Of a DNA stretch of 64,000 nt, positions 34,656-43,028 are shown in pieces. The notes under the pieces are model-generated. The model was given only the letters and a program-made list of their open reading frames with translations. It searched no databases and was not told the DNA's origin. The translations under genes were made by a program, and so were the position numbers. Position 1 is the first letter of the stretch. Each line of letters opens with the position of its first letter. Source of the stretch: Actinomadura latina NBRC 106108 (GTDB taxonomy: Bacteria > Actinomycetota > Actinomycetes > Streptosporangiales > Streptosporangiaceae); contig NZ_BCQS01000012.1 of the NCBI RefSeq assembly GCF_001552195.1, positions 124,001 through 188,000 of the forward strand. The letters are read 5' to 3'.

Positions 34656-34915
34656 CGCACACGACGACGGAAGACACTGAGGTGCGGGGCATGCAACTCT
34701 CGGACGTATCCCACCCTGTATGGCGCAAAAGCACTCGAAGCAACGGCGCTGGCGGTGACTGTGTCGAAGTCGCCGATCTCGCAGTCGGCATTGGTGTGCG
34801 CGACAGCAAAGCGCCCGAAGCCGGGCATCTCACCTACGCTCCCGAAGCCTGGGTTGGCTTCACGGCTCAGGTGAAGGCTGGACGCTACGACTGGGACGTC
34901 GACGGCAGCGCCTGA
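34652..34915 (+). CDS. DUF397 protein
   Basis: 87 residues from the GTG overlapping the regulator stop (GTGA); ATG 34691 is an alternative start. The sequence WRKSTRSNGAGGDCVEVADL..GIGVRDSKAPEAGHLTY is the diagnostic DUF397 signature. These small proteins act with XRE/DUF5753 partners, and some pairs behave like a toxin-antitoxin or developmental switch. The pair is complete here. Confidence 0.9.
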   Translation: MTHTTTEDTEVRGMQLSDVSHPVWRKSTRSNGAGGDCVEVADLAVGIGVRDSKAPEAGHLTYAPEAWVGFTAQVKAGRYDWDVDGSA

Positions 34916-35055
34916 CCATCGCCTCACCGCATCCGCTTCCTTGAGGCGGCCGTGGGGACGGGAGCACAGGGGCGGCTGCCTGGGGCAATTGTGCCAGGCC
35001 CGCGTGGAGTCGTGAGAGGGATGTGCCTGCGGAGAGCACGCACCACTCCGTCATG

Positions 35056-35607
35056 TCAGCGGTGGATGGATGTTTCCGCTGCGGTGTCGAACGCCGTCTC
35101 CCGTCCACGCTGACGTGACCTGTGGCGGACGGTGAGGTCGCGGGCCAGGTGCGCACGTCGCAGGCCGTGTGAGCGCAGGTAGCGGACATCCTCGACCGTG
35201 TCGTACATGAGTTGGACGTGGAAGTAGTTCACGTACTCCAGCACCGCGAACAGCGCGAAGCCCAGCCCCGGCCAACTGCCCGCGCCCGGAGCGGCGACCA
35301 CCCACCCGATGGTGGACAGCACCCCGACCGCGAGAAGCGGGGCAATGGCGATGCGGGCCACCGCGAAGACCCGAGCACCGGGCAGAGACGCACCAGGACC
35401 CGAAACCTGCCGCAGCTTGGCCAGCCAATACCCGGCCCCCACCACGAGCAGGACCGCGAACATCGTGAAGCCCGTCAGGTTCGCCGCCGTCACCGGCAAG
35501 CCGAGGACGCCGAACCAGATCACGGCCTGCAGCGGCACGTTGAACAGCTCCAGCCAAGCCAGCGACCGCAGCCGCCGACGAACCCAGGAGCGGGAACGAT
35601 GACGCAT
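35056..35607 (-). CDS. Hypothetical four-helix membrane protein
   Basis: 183 residues. A basic N-terminus (MRHRSRSWVRRRLRS) precedes four hydrophobic stretches: LFNVPLQAVIWFGVLGL, LTGFTMFAVLLVVGAGYWLA, IAPLLAVGVLSTIGWVVA and GLGFALFAVLEYVNYFHVQLMYD. The C-terminus is Arg-rich and cytoplasmic. I recognise no family. It converges on the DUF397 gene; a weak hairpin GCCTGG/CCAGGC (34978-34999) in the gap could terminate either gene. Confidence 0.65.
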   Translation of the reverse strand: MRHRSRSWVRRRLRSLAWLELFNVPLQAVIWFGVLGLPVTAANLTGFTMFAVLLVVGAGYWLAKLRQVSGPGASLPGARVFAVARIAIAPLLAVGVLSTIGWVVAAPGAGSWPGLGFALFAVLEYVNYFHVQLMYDTVEDVRYLRSHGLRRAHLARDLTVRHRSRQRGRETAFDTAAETSIHR

Positions 35608-35639
35608 CAGGGGACGATGCTAACCCAGGCGCCAAAGCC

Positions 35640-35777
35640 GCAGGTAAACGCCACCCACCAAGATCCGGAGCGTACGCGCGCTGCGACTTCGAATCGACGA
35701 TCGGGGGCGTGGTTGACACGTGCGTGGCTACGTGACTGTTCGACCTTGTTGTCCTGCCAGCGGCATCCGGTGCTCAT
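35640..35777 (-). pseudogene. Remnant of an XRE antitoxin N-terminus
   Basis: The ATG at 35777 overlaps the toxin-remnant TGA (ATGA). The following CRWQDNKVEQSR..ARV..APDRRFEVAARV recalls the WxDIK...ERVAAR start of antitoxins paired with this toxin type. The helix-turn-helix part is absent and the frame runs on into unrelated sequence. This is a weak call resting on position and a few residues. Confidence 0.35.
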
Positions 35778-36055
35778 CGTCCGGCCTTCTTGTCCTTCAC
35801 GGCCCCGGTACTCGGCGCAGCGGGCTTCGCCAATGGGATCGCCTCGTCGTACCAGCGCGCCAGTGCCCGGCTTCCGTCCCCAGCCACCAGGAAGATCGCA
35901 GCGCGGTCTGGGGCGAAGACGAAAAGCATGCGGACCGAGCACCGGTCTTGTAGGTGACTCTCCTCTCCCATCGTGGTGAGCGCTTCCCTTCGCCGTCTGC
36001 CGGACGCTTGACCGCTGGGGGCCGCGAAGCGGAGGATCGACCCAGTTGCATGCAA
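35774..36055 (-). pseudogene. Degraded RelE/ParE-type toxin
   Basis: Residues 29-76 of this frame (DRCSVRMLFVFAPDRAAIFLVAGD, then RWYDEAIPLA) match the C-terminal core of actinobacterial RelE-like toxins. The next nine codons read KPAAPSTGA, while the -1 frame over the same bases reads EARCAEYRG, the expected continuation. The original frame then resumes with KDKKAGR and stop. Two compensating frameshifts explain this. The N-terminal third is not recognisable in this frame, and pieces appear in another frame. It is probably inactive. It lies in a 479-bp gap with no intact gene (35608-36086). Confidence 0.55.
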
Positions 36056-36086
36056 GCCGACGCATGCGCGGGTGCCGGAGGTCAGT

Positions 36087-36344
36087 ATGGCTCTGGAGTT
36101 CTACGGCAAGGATGACACCAGCAAGAACCAGGGCTCGCCCGCCATTTTCCTGGACCGTGCGAGCGGCGAACTCGTCATCCAGGGGTGGACGGAGATTGAT
36201 GCGGCCGTGCTGGCTGAGATCTCGTCCTACAGCCGTACGGCTGAGAACGAGTCTTCGGTACGGGTTCCCGCGCGTATGAAGCCGATGATATTGAAGGCCT
36301 TGGAGGCGCTCGATGGGGACGCCGCTGACCAACGAGAGGTTTGA
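36087..36344 (+). CDS. Hypothetical protein of the DUF6879/XRE module
   Basis: 85 residues; GGAGG at 36077-36081 fixes the ATG at 36087. It begins MALEFYGKDDTSKNQGSPAIFLDRASGELVIQGWTEID and ends with a helical MKPMILKALEALDG. Comparable small proteins precede DUF6879 genes in other actinobacteria, in my recollection, but none has a known function. It overlaps the next gene by 32 nt, so the two are coupled. Confidence 0.7.
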   Translation: MALEFYGKDDTSKNQGSPAIFLDRASGELVIQGWTEIDAAVLAEISSYSRTAENESSVRVPARMKPMILKALEALDGDAADQREV

Positions 36345-36831
36345 AGACCTTCTCGCCGCAGCGATCGATTCCGCCGTCCACCTGGAGTTGCGTGATGCCT
36401 ATATGGCGGACGCTTCTTTCGTGAAGTGGCGTGAAACCGGGATCGTGTCCCCAGACGCCAACGATGAGTGGTGGATATCAATCATCGGCAAGGCGGTTGC
36501 AAGAGGGGTTGCTATCCGGCGAGCGCGGATTATTTCTGAGCCGCTCTCCGATTACAGTCGATGGCTATGGGAATGTACGGCTCCGGTTAACTTGACGGCG
36601 GGGGAGCAGGTGCGGTGGCTGCCTCGCCAACGGACGGTCGGCCTTGTGACGCCGCCGACCGACTTCTGGATCTTTGATTCCGCCGTCCTCGTATGGAACC
36701 ATTTCTCTGGTGACGGTGAGTGGGCTGGTAATGAAGTGACCCGCGATCGGTCTTTGGTCACGTTGTGCTCAACCGCTTTCGCGGCGGTGTGGGAGCGAGC
36801 GATCGACCACAGCGAGTACCGGCCCTCCTGA
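36313..36831 (+). CDS. DUF6879 family protein
   Basis: 172 residues. Features typical of DUF6879 are FEDLLAAAIDSAVHLELRDAYM, FVKWRETG, ISIIGKAVARGVAIRRARIISEPLSDYSRWLWE and the C-terminal VRWLPRQR...DFWIFDSAVLVWNHFSGDGEW. The family is widespread beside XRE/DUF5753 regulators, and its role is unknown. The base composition here is clearly less GC-rich than the steroid blocks, suggesting acquisition. TGGAGG (36301-36306) is the ribosome site, inside the upstream gene. Confidence 0.8.
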   Translation: MGTPLTNERFEDLLAAAIDSAVHLELRDAYMADASFVKWRETGIVSPDANDEWWISIIGKAVARGVAIRRARIISEPLSDYSRWLWECTAPVNLTAGEQVRWLPRQRTVGLVTPPTDFWIFDSAVLVWNHFSGDGEWAGNEVTRDRSLVTLCSTAFAAVWERAIDHSEYRPS

Positions 36832-36840
36832 CGTCCATCC

Positions 36841-37689
36841 ATGCCAATCCATCCTTCATCGTCTGTCCAGCAGGCCCGCGAGGCCCTAGCCGCTCGGCTG
36901 CGGGAGATCCGCCTGGATTCCGGCCTGTCGGCCCGTGAGGTGGCGGCCGCGTGCGGCTGGCATGAGTCCAAATGCAGCCGAATGCAGAGTGGTAAACAGG
37001 CCGTAGCGGATTCCGACATCAAGGCATGGTGCGTGGCCTGTGGGGTGGATGAGTGGGTTTCGGCGGAACTCATTTCCATCAACCGCCGACTCGATTCCGC
37101 ATACGTGGAGTGGCGGCGTATGCAGCGTGGCGGCTTGAAGCGGTTGCAGGACGCCGTGATGCCGTTGTGGGAACAGACTGCTAGTTTTCGGATCTACGAG
37201 CCTGGCGTCGTGCCGGGCTTTTTGCAGACCGAGGCATATGCAAGTGCGCTTCTTGCCCGAATAGCCGACTTCTTCTCGCTTCCGGACGCCGGAGATGAGG
37301 CGGCGAAGGCGAGGGTCGAGCGGCAGCGACTGCTCTACAGCGGCGGTCACCGGTTCGCGGTCGTCATTGAGGAGTCAGTGCTGCGTACGAGTCTTGGAGA
37401 CATCGATGTGATGGCCGGGCAGTTGGGTCATCTGCTGGACGCAATGACTTTGCCGTCAGTGGCACTCGGAATTATTCCGTTCTCTGTTTTCCGCGACATG
37501 TGGCCGGTCGAGGGGTTCTGGATACTGGACGAGGAGCAGGTTGTCATCGAGACCGTCTCCGCCAAGATCACGGTGCGGCAGGCCGGCGAACTCGACCTGT
37601 ACCGGAGGACCTTCTCCGAGCTCTCCTCGATGGCGGTTCATGGCCGGGCGGCCCGCAGCTTGATCATGGCCGCGATCGCGGCTCTCTGA
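36841..37689 (+). CDS. XRE regulator with DUF5753 (second copy)
   Basis: 282 residues. The HTH is LREIRLDSGLSAREVAAACGWHESKCSRMQSGKQ. The DUF5753 part shows AYVEWRRMQRGGLKRLQDAVMPLWEQTASFRIYEPGVVPGFLQTEAYA and GIIPFSVFRDMWPVEGFWILD. It follows the DUF6879 gene by 9 bp with no clear ribosome site, so it is probably coupled. It differs from the 33801 regulator in lacking a DUF397 partner. Confidence 0.88.
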   Translation: MPIHPSSSVQQAREALAARLREIRLDSGLSAREVAAACGWHESKCSRMQSGKQAVADSDIKAWCVACGVDEWVSAELISINRRLDSAYVEWRRMQRGGLKRLQDAVMPLWEQTASFRIYEPGVVPGFLQTEAYASALLARIADFFSLPDAGDEAAKARVERQRLLYSGGHRFAVVIEESVLRTSLGDIDVMAGQLGHLLDAMTLPSVALGIIPFSVFRDMWPVEGFWILDEEQVVIETVSAKITVRQAGELDLYRRTFSELSSMAVHGRAARSLIMAAIAAL

Positions 37690-37693
37690 GTTC

Positions 37694-38275
37694 ATGCGCA
37701 AGCTCACGCAAGCCTCTGGCGCGGTCGGCGATCGGCTCTTTAACGTCCTCGTTGTGGAGTTCCGCAGGCAGGACGGCCGCAGACCGCCGCCCGCCACTCA
37801 AGATGAGGAGCAGCCCTTGTCCGTAACGGCAGCGCATCCGTCTCCAGTCGTCACCGACCCGAGGACGCTGATCAGCACCGATCTCTTCGGCCGGTTGGTC
37901 GCCCGGATCGTCCACGAAAGGCACGTTGGCACCGATGAGGCCGAGCGCGTCCTGACCCAGGCGTTGGCCTTCCTGACGGCCTGCGCACTCAACCCCGGTG
38001 CCGGTCTGGCCCCGTCCAAGGCCGTGGACGTGGGATGGCACGCCTTCGTCCTCTACACCAGCGAGTACGCCGAGTTCTGCCACCGCGTCGCGGGTCGGTT
38101 CATCCACCACACGCCCGACGACCGGGGCGACATCCGCACCGGAAGGGCCGGTATCCGGGCTACCGTGGCCGCCATGGAGCAGGCTGGGTTGACCGTCGAC
38201 CCAGTCCTCTGGGAGACGACCGGTGACTGCAGCCAGTGCCACCAGGGCTGCCACGACTCCCCGAAGGCGATATAG
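37694..38275 (+). CDS. Glycine-rich domain-containing protein (GRDP-like)
   Basis: 193 residues from the ATG at 37694. A TTG at 37818 has a better ribosome site (GAGGAG, 37805-37810) and would give 152 residues. The core ALAFLTACALNPGAGLAPSKAVDVGWHAFVLYTSEYAEFCHRVAGRFIHHTP contains the VDxxWHxxxLxTxxYxxFC signature of the GRDP/DUF1399-type family. It ends with a cysteine cluster (CSQCHQGCHDSP). The function is unknown. It is followed within 1 bp by the phosphotransferase gene. Confidence 0.7.
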   Translation: MRKLTQASGAVGDRLFNVLVVEFRRQDGRRPPPATQDEEQPLSVTAAHPSPVVTDPRTLISTDLFGRLVARIVHERHVGTDEAERVLTQALAFLTACALNPGAGLAPSKAVDVGWHAFVLYTSEYAEFCHRVAGRFIHHTPDDRGDIRTGRAGIRATVAAMEQAGLTVDPVLWETTGDCSQCHQGCHDSPKAI

Positions 38276-38276
38276 C

Positions 38277-39149
38277 GTGAGGAAACGGCGGTGGGAGGAC
38301 CTTCCCGGTGAGGTGCTGGCAGCCGTGGAGGCCCGGTTTGGGACGGTGCTCAAGGCTGAGGCCGCGGAGCGGGGCATCATGCCGGGGGTGGCTGCGAGGC
38401 TACATGCGGAAGGCGGCAGCGTCTTCCTCAAGGGCGTTCCGGCCGACGATCCCGCCGCCCGCCTCTACCTGCGTGAGCGAGCGGCGAACCTTGCCCTCGC
38501 CCCGTCCGTCCCGGCCCCTCGGATGCTGTGGTGCGCCGACATCGGCGGTTGGCACCTGCTGGTGTTCGAGTACATCGATGGCGCGCGGGGCGCCGACCTG
38601 TCGCCCGGGTCTCCGGATCTGCCCGCCGTGATCGACACCCTGGCACGGCTTGGAGGGGCGGGCGGCGCGCTGCCGTGCGTGACGGCCAACCTCGACACGC
38701 TGCAGAGAACGGCTGCTGAACTGTTGGGCATGAAGCCGCGGGAGTCGTGGTGGGGGTTGTACGCCGAGGCACTCGAATGGCTGTCGGCGGAGTCACTGAA
38801 GGGGGAGACGCTGCTGCACTATGACCTGCACACCGGGAACCTCCTCACCGCCGGCCAGAACGTCTTCGTCATCGACTGGTCCTTCGCGTGCCGGGGGCAA
38901 GCGTGGATCGATGCCGCGCTGCTCGCCCCCCGGCTGGTCGAAGCCGGACACAGCCCCGCGCAAGCCGAAGCGCTCGTCGCAGCACACCCTGGTTGGAACA
39001 CGGCTCTGGCCGATGCAGTCACCGGCCTTGGCGCATTGTGGACGATGTTCCGCGAGTACAAGGCCATGCACGGGCCAGAGGACATACGCGCCTCCCGGGC
39101 CAGGGCAGCGCAAGCGGGCCGAGCCTGGATCACTCACCGAACAAGGTGA
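38277..39149 (+). CDS. Aminoglycoside phosphotransferase-fold protein
   Basis: 290 residues from the GTG at 38277, just after the preceding TAG. The APH/ChoK kinase fold shows GGSVFLKGVP (ATP-binding Lys), LLVFEYIDGARGADL, the catalytic loop HYDLHTGNLL near 181-190 and metal-binding VIDWSFACRG. Actinobacterial members next to GRDP-like genes are common, and most are not proven resistance enzymes. The substrate is unknown. Confidence 0.8.
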   Translation: MRKRRWEDLPGEVLAAVEARFGTVLKAEAAERGIMPGVAARLHAEGGSVFLKGVPADDPAARLYLRERAANLALAPSVPAPRMLWCADIGGWHLLVFEYIDGARGADLSPGSPDLPAVIDTLARLGGAGGALPCVTANLDTLQRTAAELLGMKPRESWWGLYAEALEWLSAESLKGETLLHYDLHTGNLLTAGQNVFVIDWSFACRGQAWIDAALLAPRLVEAGHSPAQAEALVAAHPGWNTALADAVTGLGALWTMFREYKAMHGPEDIRASRARAAQAGRAWITHRTR

Positions 39150-39281
39150 CGGAGTACCCCCACCGCCATGGCCGCCGAGTGTGGTGGCCCTGAGCGATGT
39201 CGCCCCCGCGTCTTGCGGAGCTCTTTCGGAGGGTGCGCGTCCAACGCTCATCGTCTGGCTTCGCCGCCCTAACGTTGGTTC

Positions 39282-39830
39282 ATGCTCAAGACGCCGTCAC
39301 GGGTCGAACTACGCCCGCTCACCCGCTCCGATCAGGACGAGTTCTGCTCGCTCGTGCAGGCCACCACCGAACTGCACCGGCCGTGGATGCAACTGCCCGC
39401 GACCGAGGAGGCGTTCCAGGCTTGGATGCGCCGCTTCGACGACGGCACCAACCAGGGCTTTCTGGTCCGTGTCCGGGAGACCGGCGCGGCCGCCGGCATG
39501 GTCAACATCAACTCGATCATCCGGGGCCGCTACCAGGGGGCGTCCCTCGGCTATGCGGCCTTCGTTCCGTCCGCTGGGCGCGGGTACATGACCGAAGGAC
39601 TCGCGGCCGCCCTGCAGCACGCCTTCACCGAGCTGCGGCTACACCGGCTGGAGGCCAACATCCAGCCGGCGAACACAGCCTCCTTGGCGTTGGTCCAGCG
39701 GCTCGGTTTTCAGTACGAGGGGCTTTCCCCTGCCTACCTCTATATCGATGGGAGGTGGCAGGACCACGAGCGCTGGGCCATCACCGCACCGACCCCATGG
39801 ACACCCGATCCGTCCCTCCCCGAGACATGA
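39282..39830 (+). CDS. GNAT acetyltransferase (RimJ/RimL type)
   Basis: 182 residues. The motifs are VELRPLTRSDQDEFCSLV, ASLGYAAFVPSAGRGYMTEGLAAALQHAFTEL (acetyl-CoA binding, R-x-x-G-x-[AG] counterpart PSAGRGYMTEG) and LHRLEANIQPANTASLALVQRLGFQYEG, which is the RimL-type substrate motif. It probably acetylates an N-terminal amine or a small molecule. No ribosome site is visible before the ATG, so the mRNA may be leaderless. Confidence 0.85.
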   Translation: MLKTPSRVELRPLTRSDQDEFCSLVQATTELHRPWMQLPATEEAFQAWMRRFDDGTNQGFLVRVRETGAAAGMVNINSIIRGRYQGASLGYAAFVPSAGRGYMTEGLAAALQHAFTELRLHRLEANIQPANTASLALVQRLGFQYEGLSPAYLYIDGRWQDHERWAITAPTPWTPDPSLPET

Positions 39831-39921
39831 GTTGCAAGGCCCCCCAACGAGACCACACTCTGGCGCGGACCGGACGCTAAGACTGGGACGCAGACAGCAG
39901 CACTCGACACATCGCCTGGCA

Positions 39922-39957
39922 CGGGTGAGCGACAAGAGTGTCTTCTGGCTTCACCCG
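39922..39957. terminator. Hairpin at the MFS gene's 3' end
   Basis: CGGGTGA (39922-39928) and TCACCCG (39951-39957) pair, with AAGA/TCTT pairing inside. The right arm includes the MFS stop codon. It lies between the converging GNAT and MFS genes. Confidence 0.5.
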
Positions 39958-41408
39958 CGATGGAGGGCGCGGTTCGGGATGACCGCGCCGGGATGGGATC
40001 CGGTGGTCGTGTCTCGCAGGCTCGCGAACACGATCACGCCCGTTGCGATCACCAGTCCGCCGAGGACGTAGAGGGAGAGTTGGTACCCGGCCGCGAGCGC
40101 CTGTACGTGCCCGACGGCGGGGTTCGCCGCCTCCAGGGCGGTGGTCCGCGTAGTCGCCAGGGACAACAGGGCGGCCACGCCGAGGGCGATGCCGAGTTGG
40201 AACGAGGTCTGGCGTACGCCACCCGCCAACCCCTGCTCGTGGCCGGAGACTCCCGAGGTTGCCGCCAGCGTCGAACTGACCGTGGTGGCGAGCATCATCG
40301 CGCCGAAGGGGAGCAGGAGGAGTCCGAACACCACAAGGTCCCGCGCGGCCGTCATCTGCGTGGAGATGACGGCGAGCAGCAGACCGGCCGACACGGTCGC
40401 GCCGCTGATCGACAGCCGTAGACCGATGCGTGTGATCACCCGGGGCAGGACCGTGCCGAGCGCGAGGTTCAGCACACCGACAGGCGCGACGATGAGACCC
40501 GCCAGGACCGGGCCGCAGCCCTTGACCTCCTGGAGGTAGAGGGTGACCAGGAGGTAGCCGGCCCCCGACATCATGCCGGACGCCAGTGACACGAGGTTGG
40601 CCATCCGCAGCGTGCTCGACCGGAACAGCCCGAGGCGCACCAGCGGCTCCGGCTGGCGGCGCTCCACGACCGGGAAGAGCGTCAGCACCGCGATGCCGGC
40701 GACCAGCGGCAGGACGCACCGCGGCGAAGTCCATCCGTTGGCGCTGCCCTGAGCCGGCGCGACGACGATCAGGGCCACACCGGACGTGATCATCCCCGCG
40801 CCCAGCACGTCGAGCCTGCGACGCCGGGGAGCCGCGGGCGCTATGAACCGCGGCGCGAGCGCGGCCATCACCGCTCCGACCGGAACCGTGACATAGAAGA
40901 CGCTCTGCCAGCCGAGCGCGTCCACCAACGGGCCGCTGAGCACCAGGCCGCCGATGAACCCGAGCACTGTGGCGATACCGAACTTGCTCATCGCCTTAGC
41001 TCGCGCCGGCCCTTCGGGGAACGAGGTGGTCAGCAGGGCGAGGGCCGTGGGGGCGATGGCCGCCGCCGACAGTCCTTGCAGAACCCGGTAGGCCACCAGC
41101 ATGACCGCGTTCGGCGCCAAGCCGCACAGCAACGAGGACGCCGCGAAACCGGCCATCCCGATGACGAAGATGCGGCGTCGGCCGAACAGGTCACCGACCC
41201 GGCCGCCCAAGATAAGCCCACCCCCGAGAGCGGTGTTGTACGCCGTGACCACCGCTTGCACGCCCGACGCGGAGAAGCCCAGTTCTCGCTGAACGTCGGG
41301 CAGCGCGACCGTGACGATCGACGCGTCCAGCATGATCACGAACTGGGCGGACAATACGAGCACCAGCCCGAGCGCTCCCCACCCCTTCTCGGACGATCGC
41401 TGGTTCAC
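39951..41408 (-). CDS. MFS drug-efflux transporter (DHA2/EmrB-QacA type)
   Basis: 485 residues with 14 hydrophobic segments. MLDASIVTVALPDVQRELGFS, the motif A sequence GGRVGDLFGRRRIFVIG, motif C-like FIGGLVLSGPLVDALGWQSVFYV and GHEQGLAGGVRQTSFQLGIALGVA are characteristic of 14-TMS multidrug antiporters. No TetR or MarR regulator is adjacent. A GTG start is used. Export of an antibiotic or metabolite is likely; the specificity is unknown. Confidence 0.9.
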   Translation of the reverse strand: MNQRSSEKGWGALGLVLVLSAQFVIMLDASIVTVALPDVQRELGFSASGVQAVVTAYNTALGGGLILGGRVGDLFGRRRIFVIGMAGFAASSLLCGLAPNAVMLVAYRVLQGLSAAAIAPTALALLTTSFPEGPARAKAMSKFGIATVLGFIGGLVLSGPLVDALGWQSVFYVTVPVGAVMAALAPRFIAPAAPRRRRLDVLGAGMITSGVALIVVAPAQGSANGWTSPRCVLPLVAGIAVLTLFPVVERRQPEPLVRLGLFRSSTLRMANLVSLASGMMSGAGYLLVTLYLQEVKGCGPVLAGLIVAPVGVLNLALGTVLPRVITRIGLRLSISGATVSAGLLLAVISTQMTAARDLVVFGLLLLPFGAMMLATTVSSTLAATSGVSGHEQGLAGGVRQTSFQLGIALGVAALLSLATTRTTALEAANPAVGHVQALAAGYQLSLYVLGGLVIATGVIVFASLRDTTTGSHPGAVIPNRALHRG

Positions 41409-41570
41409 TCACGGCCCCCTTCCGCAGCGCGCGGCAAGCCACCGCATCGCCGCCAGTGGAACACCGGCCCCAGCAACCCAGTTGCACCGCGCCACCGGGC
41501 GCAAGCACCGTCCGTGCCCTCGCCCGCCGCTGAAAAGGTGCCGCGCCAACGAACGTGGCTCAGCGCCCTC

Positions 41571-41780
41571 CGATATCAGGGCGACTTGCCCGACACACAA
41601 ACCCGCCTATTCCCATCGGAACGCTTCGACCTGGCGATGAGCAGGTTCGGCACGATGTTCTTCGACAATCCCGTGATGGTCTTCGCCAACATCGGGCGAG
41701 CGCTGCGCCTGGGCGGGCGTCGGGTGATGCTGGTCTGGCCCGAGTCCCCCACCGGGACAGTCACCGCCCATCGCCGCTGA
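41571..41780 (+). pseudogene. Fragment of a class I SAM-dependent methyltransferase
   Basis: The frame contains RFDLAMSRFGTMFFDNPVMVFANIGRALRLGGRRVMLVW, the region after motif I in UbiE/COQ5-like methyltransferases. The SAM-binding GxGxG part and the C-terminal third are missing, and the frame stops after ESPTGTVTAHRR. No start or ribosome site is present. It lies in the 435-bp gap between the MFS gene and the DUF4365-associated gene; the rest of the gap shows nothing recognisable. Confidence 0.65.
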
Positions 41781-41843
41781 CCGCAGCAAAGCCGCTTTCA
41801 ATTAGACGGCCAGCCGAGACTGCACCCGGGTTATGGTGCGAAC

Positions 41844-43028
41844 TTAGGATTCGTCCTCAAGGCCCGGGATGATGGCGAACGAGGTCAACCTGCGAAGAGA
41901 CCGCCTGGTACCCCGGATATCCAGATCTCCGGTGGCAGTGACTTGAAGTCCATTCGCGTGCGCCCTTACGGCTTCGTTGTAGTCGAGTTCGCCGAGTTCG
42001 ACTCTGTATCTGCGGGCCTCGCCGGAATCGTCGGCCACTCCCTGGATGACCGCCTCTCCTCGTCCGAAGCCACCTTCCCGGAACAGCCGCACCACTAGGC
42101 CGGTGACTGTGACTCCGGCCCTTGGTTGCTTGGTTCGCAGGTAGTCGGCGGCTTCGCCGAGGATTCGCTGCTGTCCGGGGGTTACCCGCAGGACTGCCGG
42201 TTCCGTGGTGCCGCCGGTCAAGGGCGACCTGGCGAACCGTATTTGATAGATACCGTGGTCCGGCCCGCCGAGTGAACTCAGTGCCGCCAACTCTGTGGCA
42301 TTGGGGGCATGCGGAACGAACTCGCCGAACGAAGAGATCGGCCGGTCGCCTTCGCTGACCTCCTCCGCCAGTTGCTGGGCCTTTCGGGTCGTCGCCAGCA
42401 TCCGGTTCGTCACCTTGCGCCCGAAGGGTTGCGGCGGAACATCCACCAGTGCGTCCTGACCTGGGGGAGTCGAGTCATCCGACTCCTCCGCATAGATGTC
42501 CGACAGCGGCAGGGCCAGTGACAGTATGAAACTCCCCGGCTGAGTGGACAGCCTTGCTTGGGATGCATACGCCTCCGCTCGCTGCGGTCGCCTCGGGGGA
42601 AGGACCAGCGAGTCGTGGTCCAGCGAAGCCGCAGACGCCACGACGAAGTTCTTGAGAGCGGAGATCGCGGAATAGGCCAGGACCAGTGGCGCCTCACCCG
42701 CCGGTGCGTCGGGTGTCAGGCGCACGGCGACATTGTCCGCACCGCCGAAGTTGATGTCGTCTGCGATTTCTTCTGGGAGTCGACGCTCAACGAAGGAGAG
42801 TGCCTTGAGTGCGTCGTCAACCCGGTCCCCGTAATCGCGAACGCGCTGGGTAGTCGGCAGTACAATGCGGATTCTGTCGTAACGTTCATTGCGTTGCAGT
42901 CGCCACATGCTGGTCTGTTCGTCGGAGTCTTCGACAACCCAGCCAGAACTGGTGAGGTAATTTATGAATGCTGCGAGAGCCGGGGCTTTTGTGCCCCCTT
43001 CGTCGGCGGTGGGGTTCGCGCGGCTCAC
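41844..43028 (-). CDS. Unknown protein coupled to the DUF4365 gene
   Basis: 394 residues from the GTG at 43028, which overlaps the upstream TGA (GTGA) with GGGAG five bases before. I do not recognise a domain. The N-terminus (ALAAFINYLTSSGWVVEDSDEQTSMWRL..RYDRIRIVLP) looks alpha/beta. The middle has VAVRLTPD and FILSLALPLSDIYAEES, and the C-terminal half has LRVTPGQQRILGEAADYLRTKQPRAGVTVTGLVVRLFREGG followed by an SH3- or OB-like strand pattern (RRYRVELGELDYNEAVRAHANGLQV). There is no signal or membrane segment. Strict coupling to a nuclease-like gene suggests a joint function. Confidence 0.75.
   Translation of the reverse strand: MSRANPTADEGGTKAPALAAFINYLTSSGWVVEDSDEQTSMWRLQRNERYDRIRIVLPTTQRVRDYGDRVDDALKALSFVERRLPEEIADDINFGGADNVAVRLTPDAPAGEAPLVLAYSAISALKNFVVASAASLDHDSLVLPPRRPQRAEAYASQARLSTQPGSFILSLALPLSDIYAEESDDSTPPGQDALVDVPPQPFGRKVTNRMLATTRKAQQLAEEVSEGDRPISSFGEFVPHAPNATELAALSSLGGPDHGIYQIRFARSPLTGGTTEPAVLRVTPGQQRILGEAADYLRTKQPRAGVTVTGLVVRLFREGGFGRGEAVIQGVADDSGEARRYRVELGELDYNEAVRAHANGLQVTATGDLDIRGTRRSLRRLTSFAIIPGLEDES

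Noticed and set aside
38277..39149. Antibiotic-resistance gene
   Set aside because: The fold is right, but genes of this type beside GRDP-like proteins are widespread and not linked to resistance. No substrate residues can be assigned.
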